Shown in pieces: positions 1 to 9,156 of a stretch of 64,000 nt of DNA. The notes under the pieces were generated by a model. It searched no databases. It saw only the letters and a list, made by a program, of their open reading frames with translations, and had not been told where the DNA came from. The stretch lies in the NCBI GenBank assembly GCA_003417655.1, contig QVMW01000001.1, positions 545,498 to 609,497 of the forward strand, written 5' to 3'. The stretch is from Rhodobacteraceae bacterium 63075. GTDB lineage: Bacteria > Pseudomonadota > Alphaproteobacteria > Rhodobacterales > Rhodobacteraceae. Each line of letters opens with the position of its first letter. Position 1 is the first letter of the stretch. A program made the translations under genes and the position numbers.

Positions 1-228
1 CCCGACCGCGGGAATGCGCACGCTGGGACAGGAGGCGTAGGAATAGCCATAGGCCATCTTGTTCACGAACAGGAAATCCCCGATCAGCAGCGTGTCCTTC
101 ATGGAGCCGGACGGGATCCAGAAAGGCTGGAAAAAGACCGTGCGGAAAACGCCCGCGATCAGCAATGCATATACGATTGTCTTGATCGTCTCGACGACCG
201 CGCCGCCCTTTTTTTTCTCTTCAGCCAT
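1..228 (-). CDS. lepB: Signal peptidase I, N-terminal part (cut by window edge)
   Basis: Only the first 76 codons are present; the gene runs off the left edge. Signal peptidase I cleaves signal peptides of exported proteins at the outer face of the inner membrane. The sequence shows a short lysine-rich N-terminus (MAEEKKKGG), one hydrophobic segment at about residues 13-30, then the family motif PSGSMKDTL, whose second serine is the expected nucleophile, followed by GDFLFVNKMAYGYS. The ATG at 228 is followed directly by this family N-terminus. It is the last visible gene of a minus-strand run after acpS, with an 86-base gap. Identification is firm; the catalytic lysine lies outside the window. 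Confidence 0.93.
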   Translation of the reverse strand, partial: MAEEKKKGGAVVETIKTIVYALLIAGVFRTVFFQPFWIPSGSMKDTLLIGDFLFVNKMAYGYSYASCPSVRIPAVG

Positions 229-314
229 GTTGAGCCCCTCAATCCGGTGCCAGCTACATGCGGCGCGGGGGCGGGGCTGTCAACCCGATGCTGCGACGGC
301 GTGCAACGGCCGGC

Positions 315-725
315 TCATTCGGGCTTCGAGAGTGGCCGTGCCTCTATCAGGACGAAGGCCTGCGCCCAAGGATGATCGTCCGTGAGCGTGACATGGATGA
401 TCGCTTCATGGCCCTCGGGGGTCATCGCATCGAGGCGGTCCTTGGCCCATCCCGTGACTTCCATGACGGGCTGGCCGGTTCGCAAGTTGGCCACGGCCAT
501 GTCCTTCCAGGCAATGCCCATGCGCAATCCCGTGCCAAGCGCCTTTGAGCAAGCCTCCTTGGCGGCCCAGCGCTTGGCGTATGTGCCGGGCGTATCTGCC
601 CTGCGCTCCGCCTTGGCCTGTTCAATCTCCGTGAAAACACGGTTGCGAAACCTGTCGCCGAAGCGCTCGAGCGTGCCCTCTATGCGCTCGATATTGGCAA
701 GGTCTGTTCCGACACCGAGAATCAC
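315..725 (-). CDS. acpS: Holo-[acyl-carrier-protein] synthase
   Basis: AcpS transfers 4'-phosphopantetheine from CoA to the serine of apo-acyl carrier protein, activating it for fatty acid synthesis. The 136-residue product has the two family signatures: [13 protein letters not shown] at the N-terminus, with the magnesium-binding aspartate, and [15 protein letters not shown] in the middle, with the glutamate and lysine. Length is normal for the family. The start is a GTG at 725, chosen because MILGVGTDL is the canonical N-terminus. It lies 28 bases after pdxJ and before lepB, the usual alphaproteobacterial order. Confidence 0.94.
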   Translation of the reverse strand: MILGVGTDLANIERIEGTLERFGDRFRNRVFTEIEQAKAERRADTPGTYAKRWAAKEACSKALGTGLRMGIAWKDMAVANLRTGQPVMEVTGWAKDRLDAMTPEGHEAIIHVTLTDDHPWAQAFVLIEARPLSKPE

Positions 726-753
726 GGGCGCACCGTCTGGAATGCGCGCGCCG

Positions 754-1503
754 TCATGCCCTTGCCTCGTCCATCAGGCGGCGCATCTCGATTATGGCAC
801 TCTCCATCCCGATGAAAAGCGCCTCAGCCATGAGAAAATGACCGATGTTGAGCTCTCTGACCTCCGGAATGGCGGCGATCGGCTGAACGGTCTCGAAAGT
901 GAGGCCATGGCCGGCATGCACCTCGAGGCCGAGCGAATGGGCCAGCGCGGCTCCTTCGCGCAAAGCTTCAAGCTCTTCGTTGCGCTTTTCCAGCTCCCCT
1001 TCGTAGTGAAAATCGCAATATGCGCCAGTGTGAAGCTCCACGACGGCGGCCCCGATGCGCGCACTCGCGCGGATCTGCTGCGGTTCATGGCCGATAAAGA
1101 GCGAGACGCGGGATCCGGCCTTGCGCAGGGGCGCGATGAACTCCGCCAGCCGATTGTCATCTGCGGCCACGTCCAGGCCGCCTTCCGTCGTGCGCTCTTC
1201 ACGTTTCTCGGGAACGATGCATACTGCATGCGGCGTGTGACGCAAGGCGATTGCCTGCATCTCCTCGGTTGCCGCCATTTCGAAGTTGAGCGGTGTCTCC
1301 AGGGCGGCTGTCAGCCCTTCGATGTCTTCGTCGCGGATATGACGGCGGTCCTCGCGCAGATGCGCGGTGATGCCGTCGGCACCCGCGTTCTCGGCCAGTT
1401 TGGCGGCGCGGACGGGGTCGGGGTAGGCGCTGCCACGCGCATTTCTGACGGTCGCGACATGGTCGATGTTCACACCGAGCCGGAGCTTGTTCGAATCGGA
1501 CAT
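754..1503 (-). CDS. pdxJ: Pyridoxine 5'-phosphate synthase
   Basis: PdxJ condenses 1-deoxyxylulose 5-phosphate with 3-amino-2-oxopropyl phosphate to give pyridoxine 5'-phosphate, the last ring-forming step of the DXP-dependent vitamin B6 pathway. The 249-residue product begins [23 protein letters not shown], the typical PdxJ start, and contains [27 protein letters not shown] and a C-terminal [14 protein letters not shown] segment. An open frame extends upstream to 1542, but ATG 1503 is preceded by GAGGA at proper spacing and matches family starts. It is cotranscribed with acpS and lepB. PLP-dependent enzymes in this window (GlyA, PatB-like) depend on its product. Confidence 0.95.
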   Translation of the reverse strand: MSDSNKLRLGVNIDHVATVRNARGSAYPDPVRAAKLAENAGADGITAHLREDRRHIRDEDIEGLTAALETPLNFEMAATEEMQAIALRHTPHAVCIVPEKREERTTEGGLDVAADDNRLAEFIAPLRKAGSRVSLFIGHEPQQIRASARIGAAVVELHTGAYCDFHYEGELEKRNEELEALREGAALAHSLGLEVHAGHGLTFETVQPIAAIPEVRELNIGHFLMAEALFIGMESAIIEMRRLMDEARA

Positions 1504-1570
1504 GACGTTCCTCAAGATGATTGCGTTTTGATCTTGCGGCAATCAGGCGAATGTTCAAGGGCCGTGCGGA

Positions 1571-2209
1571 TCAGTCCGCCGTCTCGCTCTTGGGCTTCTT
1601 GCGCAGCTTGGCCAGCTTGTCCTTGATGCGCCCCTTGCGACGGTTCTGGTAGACACGGATCATCGGCACCGCGAGATAGTAGCAAATGGAGGCCGTGACG
1701 ATGCCGGGGATGATGCCGCCGACCATGTAGGGGAAGAACACTTCATCATAAAAGAGTATCAGCCCGTGCCAGTCACGAGGCGCGCCAGTGACCACGGCGA
1801 CGAGGTTTTGCCATAGATCACTGCCGGCCTCGGCAAATTTTTCTCCTAGGTTCTGATCGGCTTCTTCGAACTCCGTTCCAAGCAGCCAATGGCCCATCTC
1901 GAGAGAGGCAGCAGCGATCGGAATATAGGTGAGCGGGTTTCCGATGAACGTGGCCAGCAGCGCCGCGATGATATTGCCCTGCATGACCCGCGCAATCAGC
2001 ACCGCGATCAGGAAGTGCAGACCATAGAAGGGCGTGAACGTGGTAAAGACCCCGGCCCAGATCCCCCGGGCGATCTTGTGCGGTGGATCTGGGAGGCGAT
2101 GAAGCCTGTGGCGGACATAGTGAAAGGCGCGGCTCCATCCGCCTTTCGGGTAGATGAAGTCGGCGATGACCTTCCACCAGGATCTCTTGTCTCGCCGTTT
2201 GAAAACCAA
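1571..2209 (-). CDS. DUF2062 family inner-membrane protein
   Basis: The 212-residue protein has the DUF2062 architecture: a basic N-terminus, then PHKIARGIWAGVFTTFTPFYGLHF, a hydrophobic hairpin with LLATFIGNPLTYIP at about residues 80-100, a soluble loop, and a C-terminal membrane segment ending in a highly basic tail (NRRKGRIKDKLAKLRKKPK). The function of the family is not established. The only good start in this frame is TTG at 2209, 21 bases after the rsh stop; no ATG or GTG is available nearby, so the exact start is uncertain. It is embedded between rsh and pdxJ in one minus-strand operon. Confidence 0.85.
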   Translation of the reverse strand: MVFKRRDKRSWWKVIADFIYPKGGWSRAFHYVRHRLHRLPDPPHKIARGIWAGVFTTFTPFYGLHFLIAVLIARVMQGNIIAALLATFIGNPLTYIPIAAASLEMGHWLLGTEFEEADQNLGEKFAEAGSDLWQNLVAVVTGAPRDWHGLILFYDEVFFPYMVGGIIPGIVTASICYYLAVPMIRVYQNRRKGRIKDKLAKLRKKPKSETAD

Positions 2210-2229
2210 GTCCTCGGTGTCCTTTTCCT

Positions 2230-4383
2230 TCAGGGCTCGACCAGATCGGTTTTCGCATCCCTTTGTCCGCGGGCAAGCTCGACATGCCTTTCCACTGAGG
2301 CGATGTCATTTTCCGCGGACAGGGCCGACATGATGCTGTGCAGATGTTCCGCGTCTCTGACATCCACATCAATCAGAAGTCGGTAATAGTCCGGTTTCCG
2401 GTCAAGAAACTCGAGGTTCGAGATATTTGCCTTCTCTTCGCCTATCAAGGTGCAAATTCGTCCTAGGACACCAGCGTCGTTGCCGATCGTGAGATCGAGC
2501 GTCACTGCATAAATCGCGGGGTGCTTGCCATCTTGCCACTGCAGGTCAAGCCATCGCTCGGGCTGGTCTTCGAATTTGGCGAGCGTATCGCAATCGATCT
2601 TGTGAACATCGACGCCCTTGCCGCGAAAAGTGAGCCCGACGATACGTTCTCCCGGCAGCGGCTGACAGCATTCGCCCCGGCGGAAATGCTGATCGGAAGT
2701 AAGGCCGATGACGGCGCGCTCGGCGCTGACTTGCTCGGCGTTTTCCTTTTTGACCAATTCGGGAAAAACAGCCCTTACGACACTGCGCGACTCGACTTCC
2801 GCGCTTCCGAGCCGCGCGAGGACTTCATCGCCATCCTGAAGCCTGAGTTTTCGGGCCGCGTTTTCGAGCACCTTGTCAGTGGCCTTCTTGCCGATGCTCT
2901 CAAAGGCTGAACGCGCGATCTCGCGGCCCAGTCGGATGAAGCGCTCGCGGTCGATTTCGCGAAGTGCGCGACGGATGGCGCTCTTGGCCTTGCCGGTGAC
3001 GGCGATATCCAGCCAGGTTGGCTGCGGATGCTGTCCTTCGGCCGTGATGATCTCAACGGATTGACCATTGCGAATGCGAGTCCAGAGCGGCACGCGCATG
3101 TGGTCGATCTTGGCGCCGACGCAGGCATCGCCGATCCGCGTGTGGATGGCATAGGCAAAGTCGAGTGGAGTCGCGCCACGCGGCAGTTTGATAACGTCAC
3201 CTTTCGGGGAGAAGCAGAAGACCTGGTCGGAATACATCTCCAGCTTGACGACTTCGAGAAAGGCATCATGGTCGTCTTCGGCATCGAATTGCTCGCTCAG
3301 GCTCGAGATCCATTTGACGGGGTCGACGGCAAAGGGGTTCTCGGCGCGAACCCCGTCGCGATAGGACCAATGGGCAGCGACGCCGCTCTCGGCCACGTCG
3401 TGCATCTGCTGCGTGCGAATCTGCACTTCCACGCGCTTTCCATCCCGGCCCGAAACCGTCGTGTGGATGGATCGGTAGCCGTTCGTCTTCGGCTGACTGA
3501 TATAGTCCTTGAAGCGTCCGGGAATGGCGCGCCAGCGCTGGTGGATGACTCCGAGGATCCGGTAGCAGTCCGCCTCGCTGTGCGCGACGATGCGAAACCC
3601 GTATATGTCTGACAGGCGCGAGAAGGCGAGCTCCTTCTCCTGCATCTTGCGCCAGATTGAATAAGGCTTCTTTGCGCGACCTATGATCTGGGCGTCGATT
3701 TGAGCGTTTGCAAGCTCGGATTTCATGTCATTGGTGATGCGCTCGATGACGTCGTCGGTTTCGTTCTGAAGCGTTATGAAACGTCTCATGATCGAGGCGC
3801 GGCCTTCAGGGTTGAGTACCTTGAAGGCGAGGTCTTCAAGCTCCTCGCGCATCCATTGCATACCCATGCGGCCCGCGAGCGGGGCGTAGATGTCCATCGT
3901 CTCGCGGCTCTTCTGGGCTTGCTTTTCCGGCTTCACGGCACGGATGGTGCGCATGTTGTGCAAGCGATCGGCAAGCTTGACCAGGATGACCCGCAAATCT
4001 CGGGACATTGCAATGAATAGCTTACGGAAGTTCTCGGCCTGTTTCGTTTCCGTCGAGCTGAGCTGAAGATTGGTGAGTTTCGTTACGCCATCCACCAGGT
4101 CAGCGATCTCGGCACCGAACTGCTCGGCGACCACCTCGTATGATGCGCCCGTATCTTCAATCGTATCGTGCAGAAGCGCGGTGATGATCGTACTGTCATC
4201 GAGGCGCTGCTCAGCCAGTATCCGAGCAACTTCCACGGGGTGGGAGAAGTAGGGCTCACCGGAATGGCGCGTCTGCCCTTCATGCGCCGCTTTGCCGAAC
4301 TCGTATGCTTTTCGGATCAGCGCCTGGTCTGACTTCGGATTGTAGGCGCGGACAAGGCCGATCAGGTCATCGACAGGGATCAT
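2230..4383 (-). CDS. rsh: Bifunctional (p)ppGpp synthetase/hydrolase (RSH)
   Basis: This enzyme makes and degrades the stringent-response alarmone (p)ppGpp. The 717-residue protein has the full RSH domain order: an N-terminal HD hydrolase domain (LLHDTIEDT, HD at residues 72-73), the synthetase domain (DIYGFRIVAHS, then GRFKDYISQPKTNGYRSIHT), a TGS domain around residues 380-450 and a C-terminal ACT domain. RFKD at residues 290-293 is the RxKD signature of bifunctional enzymes rather than the acidic version in RelA. The HD residues are intact, so hydrolase activity is expected. It lies directly after rpoZ, the common order in alphaproteobacteria, and is probably the only long RSH of the organism. 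Confidence 0.95.
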   Translation of the reverse strand: MIPVDDLIGLVRAYNPKSDQALIRKAYEFGKAAHEGQTRHSGEPYFSHPVEVARILAEQRLDDSTIITALLHDTIEDTGASYEVVAEQFGAEIADLVDGVTKLTNLQLSSTETKQAENFRKLFIAMSRDLRVILVKLADRLHNMRTIRAVKPEKQAQKSRETMDIYAPLAGRMGMQWMREELEDLAFKVLNPEGRASIMRRFITLQNETDDVIERITNDMKSELANAQIDAQIIGRAKKPYSIWRKMQEKELAFSRLSDIYGFRIVAHSEADCYRILGVIHQRWRAIPGRFKDYISQPKTNGYRSIHTTVSGRDGKRVEVQIRTQQMHDVAESGVAAHWSYRDGVRAENPFAVDPVKWISSLSEQFDAEDDHDAFLEVVKLEMYSDQVFCFSPKGDVIKLPRGATPLDFAYAIHTRIGDACVGAKIDHMRVPLWTRIRNGQSVEIITAEGQHPQPTWLDIAVTGKAKSAIRRALREIDRERFIRLGREIARSAFESIGKKATDKVLENAARKLRLQDGDEVLARLGSAEVESRSVVRAVFPELVKKENAEQVSAERAVIGLTSDQHFRRGECCQPLPGERIVGLTFRGKGVDVHKIDCDTLAKFEDQPERWLDLQWQDGKHPAIYAVTLDLTIGNDAGVLGRICTLIGEEKANISNLEFLDRKPDYYRLLIDVDVRDAEHLHSIMSALSAENDIASVERHVELARGQRDAKTDLVEP

Positions 4384-4406
4384 CCGCGTCCAACCATCCT
4401 GTGGCC

Positions 4407-4760
4407 TCAGCCCTGGCCTTGCGCTTCCATGAGTTGACGCAGAAGCTGTTCTTCGCTCATGTCGTCGTCCTCAGGCTTGTCGGCTTCCGCTCCCATGAGC
4501 AGCGCCATGCTGTCGTCCTCGGGCTGATCCACTTCGATCTGCAATTGATTCGACTCGATGAGGCGCTCGCGCAGATCGTCTGCAGTCTGGGTCTCCTCGG
4601 CGATTTCGCGAAGCGCGACGACAGGATTCTTGTCATTGTCACGATCAACCGTGAGAGCCGCCCCGGCGGAGATTTCTCGTGCGCGATGTGACGCGAGCAT
4701 CACCAACTCGAAACGGTTGGGAACTTTGTCAACGCAGTCTTCAACGGTCACACGGGCCAT
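4407..4760 (-). CDS. rpoZ: RNA polymerase omega subunit
   Basis: Omega aids assembly of RNA polymerase by holding the beta' subunit, and in proteobacteria contributes to a ppGpp site. The 117-residue product begins [30 protein letters not shown], the conserved core of the family, followed by [12 protein letters not shown]. The C-terminal half is an acidic extension ([20 protein letters not shown]) typical of alphaproteobacterial omega. It sits 23 bases ahead of rsh in the same operon, so the omega subunit and the alarmone enzyme are produced together. Confidence 0.95.
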   Translation of the reverse strand: MARVTVEDCVDKVPNRFELVMLASHRAREISAGAALTVDRDNDKNPVVALREIAEETQTADDLRERLIESNQLQIEVDQPEDDSMALLMGAEADKPEDDDMSEEQLLRQLMEAQGQG

Positions 4761-4836
4761 GGTTTACTCCAGATCAGTCGATAGAAGCGCCGTATCTAGG
4801 CGTGAATTGCATAAAACACAAGGCGAAAACGCAGAT

Positions 4837-5406
4837 TCAGAGCGCTTTCACCCCTTCTTTTTCGGCATCTTCCAGCGCATCAAGCATCTCACGGGTCGTC
4901 TTGCCGGTGATCGGGTGCTCCCAGTCCGGTGCAATTTCGGCCATCGGCACAAGTACGAAGGCGCGCTCGGCAAGGCGCGGATGAGGCAAGACGAGTGTCT
5001 CAGGCGCAAGTTCACGCTGGCGCTCGGCGCTCAAAGACTGCCAGCGCTGGTAGCCGTTCCTGTCGGGCAGCACGGTATTATCCGCTGCGACAAGATCCAG
5101 ATCCAGCGTGCGCTGACCCCACCGCACGCTGCGTTCGCGCCCGTAGCGCAGTTCGAGCTTGTGAAGACGCTTCAAAACTTCCGCCGCTTCCAGATTCGCC
5201 TTGGCTGACGCCACGGCATTAACGTAGTCCGGCCCGGCGCCTGCGGGGAAACATGGCGTATGGTAGAGGCTGCTCGTGGCGGTTATTTCCAGCCCGAACT
5301 CATTGAAGTCACTCAAGGCTTTGGCAATCGTCACTTCAGGCGGGCTTTCCGCGAACGGCAGATTGGCGCCTAAGGCGATCAGGAATGTTTGCGATTCGGG
5401 CATCAA
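4837..5406 (-). CDS. folK: 6-hydroxymethyl-7,8-dihydropterin pyrophosphokinase
   Basis: FolK transfers pyrophosphate from ATP to 6-hydroxymethyl-dihydropterin in folate biosynthesis. The 189-residue protein has IALGANLP near the N-terminus, the family signature RWGQRTLDLDLVAAD with the metal-binding aspartates, and LVLPHPRLAERAFVLVPMAEIAP. Two adjacent start codons (MMPES) leave a one-residue ambiguity. It is the first gene of the minus-strand run, 76 bases before rpoZ, and is divergent from the NYN gene across a 139-base promoter region. Folate made here feeds one-carbon enzymes encoded further along, GlyA and MetF. Confidence 0.95.
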   Translation of the reverse strand: MMPESQTFLIALGANLPFAESPPEVTIAKALSDFNEFGLEITATSSLYHTPCFPAGAGPDYVNAVASAKANLEAAEVLKRLHKLELRYGRERSVRWGQRTLDLDLVAADNTVLPDRNGYQRWQSLSAERQRELAPETLVLPHPRLAERAFVLVPMAEIAPDWEHPITGKTTREMLDALEDAEKEGVKAL

Positions 5407-5545
5407 GGCTCTATGTTGTCTGGTCTCTAGTAACTTGCTCGCGTGCGCTGGTAATTGTAGCTATGCGCACTAGCCCAGTTTACCCGACCACTCAACCACT
5501 CACGCAGGGTAGGCCTTTTGAAGGGCTTCAAGGAAAGGAAATTTG

Positions 5546-6115
5546 ATGTTTTACAAGGACGAACGGCTCGCGCTGTTCATCGACGGAGCGAATCTTTACG
5601 CTGCTGCCAAGGCATTGGGATTCGACATTGACTACAAACTTCTGCGACATGAATTCATGCGTCGCGGAAAACTCCTGCGCGCGTTTTATTATACGGCGCT
5701 TCTGGAAAACGACGAGTATTCGCCGATCCGGCCGCTTGTAGACTGGTTGAACTATAATGGGTTCAACATGGTCACCAAGCCGGCAAAGGAGTTTACCGAC
5801 AGCCAGGGCCGCCGCAAGGTCAAGGGCAACATGGACATCGAACTGACGGTCGATGCTATGGAGCTCGCGCCACGGGTCGATCATATCGTGCTCTTCTCGG
5901 GTGATGGCGATTTCAGGCCGCTGGTCGAGAGCCTCCAAAGACAGGGCGTTCGCGTCTCAGTTGTCTCGACGATCCGAAGCCAGCCGCCCATGATCGCCGA
6001 TGAGCTGCGCAGGCAGGCTGACAATTTCATCGAGCTTGAAGAGCTCAAGGAAGTGATCGGTCGCCCACCACGCGAAGACGCGCCAGTTCGTGAGCGCAGC
6101 TACGAGAACGACTGA
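5546..6115 (+). CDS. NYN domain protein (LabA/DUF88 family)
   Basis: The 189-residue protein has the PIN-like NYN fold: LFIDGANLYAAAKALG at the N-terminus, KGNMDIELTVDAMELA in the middle and VLFSGDGDFRPLVESLQRQG near residue 120, which supply the conserved acidic residues of a metal-dependent nuclease site. Family members are predicted or shown ribonucleases; the substrate here is unknown. ATG 5546 is preceded by an AAGGAAAGGA ribosome-binding site; a TTG directly before it is unlikely to be used. It is followed by ispH, 96 bases downstream. Function beyond probable RNA cleavage cannot be given. Confidence 0.85.
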   Translation: MFYKDERLALFIDGANLYAAAKALGFDIDYKLLRHEFMRRGKLLRAFYYTALLENDEYSPIRPLVDWLNYNGFNMVTKPAKEFTDSQGRRKVKGNMDIELTVDAMELAPRVDHIVLFSGDGDFRPLVESLQRQGVRVSVVSTIRSQPPMIADELRRQADNFIELEELKEVIGRPPREDAPVRERSYEND

Positions 6116-6133
6116 TCTGGTCAGATCTGCATG

Positions 6134-6184
6134 AGTGATGCGCTTTTTTCCGCCGTGGGACTGGACGGTTAACTGCGCATCACT
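6134..6184. repeat. 10-bp inverted repeat in the ispH leader
   Basis: AGTGATGCGC at 6134-6143 is exactly repeated in reverse complement (GCGCATCACT) at 6175-6184, with 31 bases between. The right arm ends 27 bases before the ispH start. A run of six T follows the left arm. It could be an operator, a leader hairpin or the weak end of the upstream gene; nothing decides between these. Confidence 0.5.
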
Positions 6185-6211
6185 TAGCTCATGGTGCGAA
6201 AGGGAAGCGCC

Positions 6212-7162
6212 ATGTCCAAGGATGCCTTGAAAATCTATCTTGCCGCGCCACGCGGCTTCTGCGCCGGTGTTGATCGTGCGATCAAGATCGTCGAGATGGC
6301 CCTCGAGAAATGGGGTGCGCCCGTCTATGTGCGGCACGAGATCGTGCACAACAAGTTTGTTGTTGATGATCTGCGCTCCAAGGGCGCGGTCTTCGTTGAG
6401 GAACTCGAAGACTGCCCGGATGATCGCCCCGTGATCTTTTCCGCACATGGCGTTCCCAAGTCAGTCCCGGCCGAGGCTCAGCGCCGCGAGATGGTTTTCG
6501 TTGACGCGACATGCCCCCTTGTTTCCAAGGTGCATATCGAAGCGGAAAGGCACCATGCGAGCGGTCTCCAGATCATCATGATCGGTCATGCAGGTCACCC
6601 GGAAACCGTCGGCACGATGGGTCAGCTTCCTGACGGTGAAGTGTTGCTGGTCGAAACCGAGGCGGACGTTGCCGATGTGAAGGTGCGGGACGAGAGCAAA
6701 CTGGCCTATGTCACGCAAACGACGCTTTCAATTGATGATACCGCCGGGATCGTGGCGGCTCTCAAGGCGCGCTTTCCGCAGATCAATGGGCCGCACAAGG
6801 AAGATATCTGCTACGCGACGACAAACCGCCAGGAGGCCGTCAAGGCCATGGCTGACAAGGTCGATGCCCTGCTTGTTGTCGGAGCGCCCAATTCTTCGAA
6901 TTCGCGCAGGCTGGTCGAGGTCGGGGCGAAGGCTGGCTGCTCTTATGCACAACTGGTCGGCCGTGCCAGCGAGATTGACTGGCGTGCACTTGACGGCGCG
7001 CGGTCGGTCGGAATCACTGCGGGCGCTTCAGCGCCGGAAGTGCTCGTCGAGGAGGTGATCGCCGACTTCAAAGAGCGCTATGACGTCACGATCGAAACAC
7101 TCGAGACAGCGACGGAGAATGTCGAGTTCAAAGTCCCGCGTGTATTGAGAGCACCCGCATGA
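6212..7162 (+). CDS. ispH: 4-hydroxy-3-methylbut-2-enyl diphosphate reductase
   Basis: IspH catalyses the last step of the MEP isoprenoid pathway, reducing HMBPP to IPP and DMAPP with a [4Fe-4S] cluster. The 316-residue product has the three cluster cysteines at C17 (APRGFCAGV), C101 ([11 protein letters not shown]) and C200 ([10 protein letters not shown]), plus FSAHGVPKS and [17 protein letters not shown] 6212 was chosen over an upstream GTG at 6191 because [16 protein letters not shown] matches the family start and an AAGGGAAG ribosome-binding site precedes it. Its stop overlaps the next gene by 4 bases (ATGA), which indicates translational coupling. Confidence 0.96.
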   Translation: MSKDALKIYLAAPRGFCAGVDRAIKIVEMALEKWGAPVYVRHEIVHNKFVVDDLRSKGAVFVEELEDCPDDRPVIFSAHGVPKSVPAEAQRREMVFVDATCPLVSKVHIEAERHHASGLQIIMIGHAGHPETVGTMGQLPDGEVLLVETEADVADVKVRDESKLAYVTQTTLSIDDTAGIVAALKARFPQINGPHKEDICYATTNRQEAVKAMADKVDALLVVGAPNSSNSRRLVEVGAKAGCSYAQLVGRASEIDWRALDGARSVGITAGASAPEVLVEEVIADFKERYDVTIETLETATENVEFKVPRVLRAPA

Positions 7163-7776
7163 GCGCGGACAGGGAAACGCTATCTGTCTATGACGCGAAG
7201 GCAGAAGAATATGCGAGCCTGACCGCGACAGATGCTGAGATAAAGAGTCTGACGGCTTTTGTGAACGACCTGCCGCGGGGCGCGCACGTGCTCGATCTCG
7301 GGTGTGGCCCTGGTGCCAATGCTGCCGATATGACGAAACTGGGGTGCAAGGTGGATGCCGTGGACGCCTCTGCCGAGATGGTTGCTCTCGCAGCGAAGCA
7401 TGATGGCGTTGCGGCGTGGCAGGGGGTCTTCGAGGACCTCGATGCAGAGGCGGAGTACGATGGCGTATGGGCCAATTTCTCCCTCCTTCACGCGCCGAAA
7501 GGTGACATGCCAGCACATTTGCGCCGTATCGCAAGAGCCCTCAAGCCGAAGGGTATCTTCCATATAGGGATGAAGCTTGGCTCAGGCGAGAAGCGTGACC
7601 GGATCGGGCGGCGCTACAGCTACTACGAGGAGAGCGAACTTCGGGGCCTGTTGAATGCCGCAGGTTTCGAAGTGATCGAGACCATGATGGGCGAAGGCAA
7701 AGGGCTTGACGGTTTGGTTGCACCGTGGATAACGCTTCAGGCGCGCCTCACCGAGACCAAGAAAGCAAGCTCATGA
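7159..7776 (+). CDS. Class I SAM-dependent methyltransferase
   Basis: The 205-residue protein carries the Rossmann-type methyltransferase signature [19 protein letters not shown] at about residues 44-62 (motif I), then [14 protein letters not shown], and [19 protein letters not shown], where motif IV is expected. It resembles small UbiE/MenG-like or TehB-like enzymes, but the acceptor cannot be told from sequence. It overlaps ispH by ATGA and so is coexpressed with it. This arrangement alone does not prove a link to isoprenoid metabolism. Confidence 0.85.
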   Translation: MSADRETLSVYDAKAEEYASLTATDAEIKSLTAFVNDLPRGAHVLDLGCGPGANAADMTKLGCKVDAVDASAEMVALAAKHDGVAAWQGVFEDLDAEAEYDGVWANFSLLHAPKGDMPAHLRRIARALKPKGIFHIGMKLGSGEKRDRIGRRYSYYEESELRGLLNAAGFEVIETMMGEGKGLDGLVAPWITLQARLTETKKASS

Positions 7777-7845
7777 AAGCCATATTGAAATCCGGCCGTG
7801 GCAACAGCTGTCGAGCCGGTCTGAACCACGCCGGCCTCACGGATC

Positions 7846-8313
7846 ATGACTGAGCTTCTCGCCTATACCGATGGCGCGTGCAGCGGCAATCCCGGCCCAG
7901 GGGGCTGGGGGGTCCTGTTGCAAGCCAAGGACGGTGAAACCATTGTCAAGGAACGGGAGCTTTCAGGCGGTGAAGCGGTGACGACCAACAACCGCATGGA
8001 ACTTCTGGCGGCGATCAATGCGTTGGAAACGCTTGCAAAGCCGTCTGCGCTGACCATCGTCACTGACAGTACATACGTCAAGAACGGTGTGACGGGCTGG
8101 ATTCACGGCTGGAAGAAAAACGGCTGGAAAACCGCCGCGAAGAAGCCGGTGAAGAACGCTGAACTCTGGCAGCGCCTCGATGTGGCACAGGAGCGGCATG
8201 ACGTGTCATGGGAATGGGTCAAGGGGCATGCTGGCCACCCGGAGAATGAGCGTGCCGACGCGCTCGCCCGGCAGGGCATGGCACCTTTCAAGCCGAAGAA
8301 AAGCCCCCAATGA
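7846..8313 (+). CDS. rnhA: Ribonuclease HI
   Basis: RNase HI cleaves the RNA strand of RNA-DNA hybrids. The 155-residue product has the four catalytic carboxylates: D9 ([17 protein letters not shown]), E52 ([15 protein letters not shown]), D74 ([11 protein letters not shown]) and D138 ([11 protein letters not shown]), with the histidine loop [10 protein letters not shown] basic handle region ([16 protein letters not shown]) is present, as in E. coli RNase HI. Length is typical. The stop overlaps the start of the next gene by 4 bases. Confidence 0.96.
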   Translation: MTELLAYTDGACSGNPGPGGWGVLLQAKDGETIVKERELSGGEAVTTNNRMELLAAINALETLAKPSALTIVTDSTYVKNGVTGWIHGWKKNGWKTAAKKPVKNAELWQRLDVAQERHDVSWEWVKGHAGHPENERADALARQGMAPFKPKKSPQ

Positions 8314-8933
8314 ACTGGCTCTCGCTTCTCGACTATGCAGCGGTTTTCATCTTCGCATTGACAGGAGCGCTGGCTGCGAGCCGGGCGCAACTGGATATCA
8401 TCGGCTTCGTCTTTATGGCTACGCTCACGGCCGTCGGGGGCGGCACCTTCCGGGACCTGATGCTTGACCGTGACCCTGTATTCTGGATTGCGCATCCGGA
8501 GAATATTGCCATTGCTTGTCTCGCGGCGATCCTCGTGTTTTTCACCGCCCATTTCGTGGAGAGCCGTGCGCGGTTGATGCTCTGGCTCGATGCCCTGGCG
8601 CTCGGCGTTGCCGCGTCAGCCGGCGTTGCCGTCGCGCTGGAGATGCGTTTTGACTGGCCCATCGTGCTGATCATGGGCGTGATGACAGGCACTTTCGGCG
8701 GCCTGATGCGCGATGTGGTGGCCAACCAGGTTCCCATGGTGTTGCGCCAGGGCGAGCTTTACGTGTCGGCTGCGTTCGGCGGTGCCGTCGCGGCAATCGG
8801 ATTGGACATGTTCTCAGGTTCTTCGCTCATGACATTCGGCGGCTGTGTTCTCACAACTTTTGTCCTGCGCGCAGGATCAATTCTCTTCGGCTGGAGGCTG
8901 CCGGTCTACAAGTCGCGTCCGCCTAGCGCTTGA
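8310..8933 (+). CDS. TRIC-type (UPF0126/YicG) membrane protein
   Basis: The 207-residue protein is almost entirely hydrophobic with about seven membrane segments and two copies of the UPF0126 repeat: [21 protein letters not shown] with [12 protein letters not shown], and a second half with [23 protein letters not shown]. Prokaryotic members form trimeric cation channels of the TRIC family. The physiological ion in this organism is unknown. It is translationally coupled to rnhA and convergent with the small GlsB-like gene, the two ends overlapping by 11 bases. Confidence 0.88.
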   Translation: MNWLSLLDYAAVFIFALTGALAASRAQLDIIGFVFMATLTAVGGGTFRDLMLDRDPVFWIAHPENIAIACLAAILVFFTAHFVESRARLMLWLDALALGVAASAGVAVALEMRFDWPIVLIMGVMTGTFGGLMRDVVANQVPMVLRQGELYVSAAFGGAVAAIGLDMFSGSSLMTFGGCVLTTFVLRAGSILFGWRLPVYKSRPPSA

Positions 8934-9156
8934 AGTAGGTTTTCCAAAGCCATATCAGCAAGATAGCGCCAAGCACGGCGCCGACGAGGCCGGCGAGCAT
9001 ACCCATGACGCTTAGCAGGAAACGCAGCAGGAGGCCTCCGACCACAGCGCCTGCGATCCCGATCGCAATGGTGGTGATGACATCGGTTTCGACACGCATG
9101 ATCCGCGTCGCCAGAAAGCCTGCTGCCGCTCCGATGATGATGAGCCAGGCGATCAT
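8923..9156 (-). CDS. GlsB/YeaQ/YmgE family small membrane protein (second of a pair)
   Basis: The protein of about 77 residues consists mainly of three hydrophobic segments: MIAWLIIIGAAAGFLATRIM, TTIAIGIAGAVVGGLLLRFL and GMLAGLVGAVLGAILLIWLW. This glycine-rich pattern is that of the transglycosylase-associated (GlsB/YeaQ) family, often stress-inducible but functionally unclear. Starts at 9159 and 9156 are both possible. A GGAGG lies just upstream, and both overlap the stop of the preceding gene, so the pair is translationally coupled. The 9156 start has better Shine-Dalgarno spacing. Confidence 0.8.
   Translation of the reverse strand: MIAWLIIIGAAAGFLATRIMRVETDVITTIAIGIAGAVVGGLLLRFLLSVMGMLAGLVGAVLGAILLIWLWKTYFKR

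Noticed and set aside
1525..1550. FNR-like half-sites (TTGAT and AATCA) upstream of pdxJ
   Set aside because: The spacing is larger than the four bases needed in TTGAT-N4-ATCAA.
382..1626. Long plus-strand open frame opposite acpS and pdxJ
   Set aside because: It is antisense to two well-supported genes, has no ribosome-binding site and the translation has no recognisable domain. GC-rich sequence produces such frames.
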